Assembly (NCBI GenBank): GCA_030619215.1
Contig: JAUXBV010000067.1
Location: 1-10,005 of the forward strand
DNA length: 10,005 nt
Reading direction: 5' to 3'
DNA from: Fibrobacterota bacterium
GTDB lineage: Bacteria > Fibrobacterota > Chitinivibrionia > Chitinivibrionales > JANQEN01
Positions 6,076-10,005 of this stretch are shown here, one piece after another (the stretch's first letter is position 1; each line of letters starts with the position of its first letter). The position numbers and the translations under genes were made by a program. Below the pieces are notes generated by a model. The model was not told the origin of the DNA. It did not search any database and saw only the letters and a program-made list of their open reading frames with translations.

Positions 6076-7119
6076 TTATCGAAGAATAAATCCTTTTTGT
6101 AACGGATCGTTGGGATCAAGCAGGAACTCATTGATACCGGTGATATATGCCGTACCCTGTACTTCAGGGATTATCGCGTCGTAGCTGCCGAATCCGGTTG
6201 TTTTAAATACTTTTCCGGTAAAGGTAGTACCAAGGATGCTTTCAATTACCATTGGCTCATTAATCCCTATTTCTCCCCGTGCAAAGTGCAGGGCCATCCG
6301 TGCACTCACTCCTGTACCGGTGGGGCTGCGATCAACCTCCCCTTCAGCAAAAATGCACACATTACGGCTGTCAGCCTTCTCAGATATCGGATCGGAAATA
6401 AATATCGTTCCATAGAGGAAGCCCAGCTCTTTTTCAAAAGGGTGGGGAATTTCACGCTCTTGCATTATAGCCCGTTTGATTGCCATACCTTTTTCAATCA
6501 ACTGCCGGTAATCGTCAGGTATGCATCGAACACCCGCATCCCCTGCCTTAACAAAAGCGTAAAATGCACCTCCGAACGCTATATCATAGCGTACACTGCC
6601 CAATCCTGGTATATCAATTGTTGCATCCATATCAAGCACAAAGGAAGGTACATTATGAAAGTAAACATGTTGGATTTTTCCATTTGAAATCACAGCATGC
6701 GAAGTTATCAATCCGGCAGGGGAATCAATCCTGACGATTGTCTCCGGCTCCTGGATTGGGAGCATTCCAGTTTCTAATACAACTTTGGTGATAGCAATAA
6801 TGCCATGGCCGCACATTGTGCTGTAACCTTCGTTGTGCAGAAAAAGTACACCAAAGTGAGCTTCGGGGGTAACAGGAGGTGTTAAGACACAGCCATACAT
6901 ATCTGCATGCCCTCGTGGCTCGAACATAAGCGCAGTGCGAAGATGGTCAAGGTTTTCTTTCATGTATCTTCTATATTCAAGTATGGAGTTGCCTGGCAAT
7001 TCCGGAATATCGCTCAGGATAATGCGAAGGGGTTCGCCTGCGGTATGTGCATCAATAGTTTTTATTCTTCCCCAGTTATTAGGCGGGTTCCAATTAGAAA
7101 TAAGATTAAGCTTGTTCAT
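6076..7119 (-). CDS. Trans-3-hydroxy-L-proline dehydratase (proline racemase family)
   Basis: A 347-residue member of the proline racemase family. Predicted reaction: dehydration of trans-3-hydroxy-L-proline to delta-1-pyrroline-2-carboxylate. The first catalytic cysteine is present (Cys103 in TMCGHG). At the second site, racemases and 4-hydroxyproline epimerases have Cys in DRSPCGTG, whereas this protein has Thr267 in DRSPTGTGVSA. Cys/Thr is the known signature of trans-3-hydroxyproline dehydratase, as in human L3HYPDH. Other family blocks are IDAHTAGEPLRI (22-33) and the GFGSYD near 309-314. I use the ATG at 7119, which has a GGA 7 bases upstream. A TTG codon four codons earlier (7131) is in frame but has no ribosome site. 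It is the first gene of the three-gene minus-strand cluster, and the next gene encodes the matching reductase. Confidence 0.87.
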   Translation of the reverse strand: MNKLNLISNWNPPNNWGRIKTIDAHTAGEPLRIILSDIPELPGNSILEYRRYMKENLDHLRTALMFEPRGHADMYGCVLTPPVTPEAHFGVLFLHNEGYSTMCGHGIIAITKVVLETGMLPIQEPETIVRIDSPAGLITSHAVISNGKIQHVYFHNVPSFVLDMDATIDIPGLGSVRYDIAFGGAFYAFVKAGDAGVRCIPDDYRQLIEKGMAIKRAIMQEREIPHPFEKELGFLYGTIFISDPISEKADSRNVCIFAEGEVDRSPTGTGVSARMALHFARGEIGINEPMVIESILGTTFTGKVFKTTGFGSYDAIIPEVQGTAYITGINEFLLDPNDPLQKGFILR

Positions 7120-7497
7120 TATAGAATCCAAATGATAAATGAATGGTTATACTTAAAAATTTAAATAAAGAGCAGTACCTTTTCCAAATTATTTGTTCTC
7201 ACAATTATTAATAAAGAACTCATTCAAATCCGCATTTTTGCCTAAATCTCAAATTAGAAAAAGATCAAATAAAGTTTATATATCAGCAATTATTTAGGAT
7301 ATTTTTCTTGGAAATAATTTACATAGTGCGAAAAATGTTCTTAATTAAATGCACAGTGATGCAGGTAGTTTTTCCTAAAAACTTCTATTTTTTTATTATA
7401 TTAGCAAATATATAAAATATCACATAATAAATTTTAATCGAGAAGGTTTAAATATTTGGAGAATATAGTATTTCTATAATTGAAAGAGGGGTTTTAT
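7120..7497. promoter_or_regulatory. AT-rich divergent intergenic region
   Basis: This 378-base spacer separates the minus-strand hydroxyproline cluster from the plus-strand protease gene, so it should hold both promoters. Hand count gives 53 G or C in the 240 bases at 7201-7440 (22%). Plus-strand -10-like hexamers are TATAGT (7464-7469) and TATAAT (7475-7480). The second would start RNA inside the protease ribosome site and so is less likely to be used. On the minus strand TATAAC (complement of 7146-7151) is a possible -10 element. None has a convincing -35 partner at 16-18 bases. A GTTCT/AGAAC inverted pair (7195-7199, 7215-7219) is short enough to be chance. I see no coding sequence or clear riboswitch. 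Confidence 0.5.
7485..7491 (+). promoter_or_regulatory. Ribosome binding site of the C25 protease
   Basis: AGAGGGG lies 6 bases before the ATG at 7498. This fixes the start at 7498 rather than the in-frame TTG at 7480, and the resulting N terminus is a clean signal peptide. Confidence 0.75.
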
Positions 7498-9876
7498 ATG
7501 TCTAAAAAATCTTTATTAATGCTTATGTTGATTCCTGCCATTATTTTTGCTGAAACAACTATTCAACAAACCTATAAGTTTGAAAAACCGCAAGTAATAA
7601 ATGGTGAGATGTTTATGAAAGGGTGCCATACTTCCCGGCAGCTTTTTGCTCCAAAGGTAGCGGTTAAGCCTGTTGTTCTCGCACTTGAAAAGGATCATAA
7701 AGCTGTCTCGTTTGAGGTGGACTATGGCAGGTTGATCACTATGGATGGGCAGTATCACATCAAACCATTAAGGCCGAATGTGGATATAAAAAGGAAGCCG
7801 CATCCTGCTGTTTTAAAACTTGAATCGGATATCTATAACACAAATGAATTTTATCCGGGGAAGGTAAGATCAAATGGATTTAGAATGCAATATAAAAATG
7901 GTGTTCCGCTTTTTATTGCCCTATTAAATCCTGTTCAAATCAATCCGGTTACCGGCATGATACAGTATTATGAATCTATCTCCGTTACGGTGCAAACTGT
8001 TAAAACAAGATCACATGCTTTATATAATTGTACACCTGCAACAAAGAGCATGCTGGTAAACCTGGTAGACAATAAGGAAGCAATCTTAAGCCTGCCGTTA
8101 ACAACTAAAGATGAAAATGATTATGAATACCTTGTTATTTCAAGAACGGATCTAAAAGATAATTGGGGTGACCTTATTAACTTTAATAAAAGAAGAGGCC
8201 TGAGAACAAAAATACAGACAATTGATTATATCAAATCTAATAGTACCGGGCGCGACGATGCAGAGAAGGTTAGAAGCTATATAATTGACGAATATAAAAA
8301 CAGCTCTATTGTTTACGTTGTACTTGGTGGAGACGTAAACCCCGGTGACCCGACCAATGTGCCGGACAGGTTATTTCGCTCGGTTTTTTATGATCACCAT
8401 ATATCACCGGATAAATACCATGACGAAAAGGATATTGCTGCGGATATGTACTTTGCCTGTTTAGATGGAGATTGGAAAACGGATTCAAATGGTGTGGAGC
8501 AGGATTATTTTGGCGATTTTGGAACTGAGGATTTCTACTGGGAGGTATATGCCTCTCGTATGCCAATAGAGAATGCAACTGAACTGGGAAATGTCCTTAA
8601 CAAAACAATAAAGTATTCCGAGCAGCCCGTTATAGAAGGTTTAACAAATATCCTGATGCTGGGAAATTTCCTGTGGGATGACTATGGAGTTGCTGTCTGG
8701 GGTGGAGACCATATGGATGAATACATGGGCACCTGTACCAATAACGGGTATACAACGTATGGATTTCCAACAAATGTTTGGTCCATTGACCGGCTTTATG
8801 AGAAAATCGGGCAATGGAATGCTTCTGAACTTAGAAATAAGGTCAATTCTTTTAAACCCTCTTTTATCGAACATGAAGGGCATGGCAATAATACGTACGC
8901 TTTCGAAGAAACCTGTGACGGGGTAACGCTCAGTAATTACAAAAACGACGGCTCAAATGCAAATTTCTTTATATTATCCACAGGTGCCTGCTACCCGGGG
9001 AATTTTAATTATGAATATGATTGCCTGATGGAATCATTCCTTGAAAAATTCGCCAATGGTGCCGTAGCAACTCAGGCGTTTGATCCGACGGGCCTGGAAG
9101 ATGACGATGGTACAGACGGGAGCGGCCAGAGAATTCGCCGATTTTTTCATGATGCGATTTTCAATCCCCAAAAGGGAATGCATTACCTTGAAATGGCACA
9201 CAGTAATGGGAAAGAGGCAAATGCTGAGATCATGCTGACCACGACACTCAATGATCCTCCATATCATGCAGCCCTGCGGTTTATCTCTTATGGGTTTAAT
9301 GTGTTTGGTGACCCGGCGCTTTCAGTCTGGACAAAAACACCGCAGAACCTGCAGCCCGATATGGGCATAACCGGTAAGGTTTTCACTGCGGATACCAAAA
9401 ACCCCCTTACCTGGGTCGCTCTCTGCGATAAGGACGGTAACATCTTTACCACCCAGTTAACCGGTGTGGATGGTAAGTGTAAAATAGACGACCAGGTCCT
9501 GGCAAAACATATTGAAGATCATCCCGATGAGAAAATAGTAGTAAGGATGAAAGCATATAACCATTATCCGTTTGAAGGCGAGGTAGACCCTACCAGTATT
9601 TTGAACAATGCCAATATGAAATCATCGTTTGTCAATAGCCTCCATATATCCGGGAAAAAACTCAGGATCAATTATACTTTAAAGCTTAAGGGGCTGGTAA
9701 ATATCTCAATTTATAACTCCAAGGGAAAGATGATTGGAACTATAGTTAATGAATTTCAGAATGCCGGTATGCATAATGTGGCTTTTAATAATACCGGTTT
9801 GGGTAATGGAATTTATTACTGCACGGTTAAAGCCGGAAGCAGTAAAGCAGTGAATAAATTTGTAATAGTAAAGTAA
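7498..9876 (+). CDS. Secreted gingipain-like C25 cysteine protease with C-terminal sorting-like domain
   Basis: A 792-residue secreted protease. The N terminus is a signal peptide (MSKK, hydrophobic core LLMLMLIPAIIF, likely cut after Ala18). Residues about 20-175 resemble the C25 propeptide, with FYPGKVRSNG and LLNPVQINPVTGMIQYYESISVTV. The catalytic domain spans about 208-612, from DYEYLVISR to the FGDPAL motif. The catalytic dyad can be placed at His462 (EHEGHGNN) and Cys498 (STGACYPGNF), with spacing close to that of gingipain R. Residues about 623-700 look like a carboxypeptidase-regulatory-like beta domain. The last 80 residues (about 712-792: SLHISGKKLRINYTL, VNISIYNSKGKMIGTI, GLGNGIYYCTVKAGS, KFVIVK) resemble a type IX secretion C-terminal sorting domain. 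It would act outside or on the outer membrane on protein substrates. Cleavage specificity cannot be read here. It is divergently transcribed from the hydroxyproline cluster. Confidence 0.9.
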   Translation: MSKKSLLMLMLIPAIIFAETTIQQTYKFEKPQVINGEMFMKGCHTSRQLFAPKVAVKPVVLALEKDHKAVSFEVDYGRLITMDGQYHIKPLRPNVDIKRKPHPAVLKLESDIYNTNEFYPGKVRSNGFRMQYKNGVPLFIALLNPVQINPVTGMIQYYESISVTVQTVKTRSHALYNCTPATKSMLVNLVDNKEAILSLPLTTKDENDYEYLVISRTDLKDNWGDLINFNKRRGLRTKIQTIDYIKSNSTGRDDAEKVRSYIIDEYKNSSIVYVVLGGDVNPGDPTNVPDRLFRSVFYDHHISPDKYHDEKDIAADMYFACLDGDWKTDSNGVEQDYFGDFGTEDFYWEVYASRMPIENATELGNVLNKTIKYSEQPVIEGLTNILMLGNFLWDDYGVAVWGGDHMDEYMGTCTNNGYTTYGFPTNVWSIDRLYEKIGQWNASELRNKVNSFKPSFIEHEGHGNNTYAFEETCDGVTLSNYKNDGSNANFFILSTGACYPGNFNYEYDCLMESFLEKFANGAVATQAFDPTGLEDDDGTDGSGQRIRRFFHDAIFNPQKGMHYLEMAHSNGKEANAEIMLTTTLNDPPYHAALRFISYGFNVFGDPALSVWTKTPQNLQPDMGITGKVFTADTKNPLTWVALCDKDGNIFTTQLTGVDGKCKIDDQVLAKHIEDHPDEKIVVRMKAYNHYPFEGEVDPTSILNNANMKSSFVNSLHISGKKLRINYTLKLKGLVNISIYNSKGKMIGTIVNEFQNAGMHNVAFNNTGLGNGIYYCTVKAGSSKAVNKFVIVK

Positions 9877-9909
9877 AATAAAACTATATATTTGATAATA
9901 TCTTTTAAA

Positions 9910-9951
9910 GCCCCCAGTTAATGATATAGTTGAAAAATTTCTGGGCGTTTT
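9910..9951 (+). terminator. Weak terminator-like hairpin after C25 protease gene
   Basis: GCCCCCAG (9910-9917) can pair with CTGGGC (9941-9946), allowing a two-base bulge, followed by G and TTTT (9948-9951). The loop is long (23 bases), so it is a modest intrinsic terminator, 34 bases after the stop codon. The rest of the window (9952-10005) shows no gene. A TATACT (9986-9991) could be a -10 element for a gene beyond the edge, but no -35 supports it. Confidence 0.4.
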
Positions 9952-10005
9952 GTCTAAAATGTTCTTAAAAAGTACACCTTTTTGCTATACTGAGAACGAT
10001 GATAT

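Noticed and set aside
7120..7131. TTG start at 7131 for the hydroxyproline dehydratase
   Set aside because: It would add only four residues and has no ribosome site. The ATG at 7119 has a GGA at suitable spacing and fits the family N terminus.
3648..9700. TTAAGGGGCTGGTA occurring near 3648 and near 9687
   Set aside because: One copy is intergenic and the other is inside the protease coding sequence encoding LKGLV. There is no extended similarity, so it is probably coincidence.
7332..9968. AAAATGTTCTTAA shared by two intergenic regions (7332-7344 and 9956-9968)
   Set aside because: A 13-base AT-rich match is expected about once by chance in 10 kb of this composition. There is no further flanking similarity.
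1..10005. CRISPR array, tRNA, rRNA, integrase, transposase or toxin-antitoxin genes
   Set aside because: No direct-repeat/spacer pattern, tRNA cloverleaf, rRNA-like stretch or matching protein motif was seen on either strand.

Overview
The window looks like a chromosomal segment from a member of the Fibrobacterota (Fibrobacter/Chitinivibrio/Chitinispirillum relatives). Three things point there. The first gene belongs to the TIGR02147/DUF4423 family, which is greatly expanded in that phylum. It overlaps a gene for an exported protein that carries, just after its signal peptide, a Cys followed by an AGS-T-D-E-T-E stretch, resembling leaders I associate with that phylum's surface lipoproteins. 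The last gene encodes a gingipain-type protease that ends in a C-terminal domain resembling type IX secretion sorting domains. The assignment is from memory of these families; no search was run. Coding DNA has mixed GC, while the main gene-free spacer (7120-7497) is very AT rich (about 22% GC by hand count over 7201-7440).

Layout. (1) 43-3448, plus strand: a TIGR02147-type putative regulator whose end overlaps by 11 bases the start of a large exported protein. That protein has carboxypeptidase-regulatory-like repeats, two PKD domains and seven RCC1 repeats, enough for a complete seven-bladed propeller. (2) 3449-3764: a spacer between convergent genes, with a GC-rich structured block, a weak terminator-like hairpin and a palindromic repeat. 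(3) 3765-7119, minus strand: three co-directional genes, read as trans-3-hydroxy-L-proline dehydratase (proline racemase family, with Thr in place of the second catalytic Cys), delta-1-pyrroline-2-carboxylate reductase (ornithine cyclodeaminase/mu-crystallin family) and an M24 Xaa-Pro-type peptidase. A second palindromic repeat lies between the reductase and peptidase genes. (4) 7120-7497: an AT-rich divergent promoter region. (5) 7498-9876, plus strand: a secreted C25 (gingipain-like) cysteine protease with propeptide, catalytic His/Cys pair and C-terminal sorting-like domain, followed by a weak terminator-like hairpin. Nothing is encoded in the last 129 bases.

How the genes may work together. 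The minus-strand cluster is a coherent short pathway. The peptidase would free residues from proline- or hydroxyproline-containing peptides, the dehydratase would convert trans-3-hydroxy-L-proline to delta-1-pyrroline-2-carboxylate, and the reductase would make L-proline. The divergent secreted protease could supply such peptides from outside the cell; that link rests on position only. The regulator/surface-protein pair is the least explained part of the window and the best candidate for an undescribed system. No tRNA, rRNA, CRISPR array, insertion sequence or phage gene was seen.
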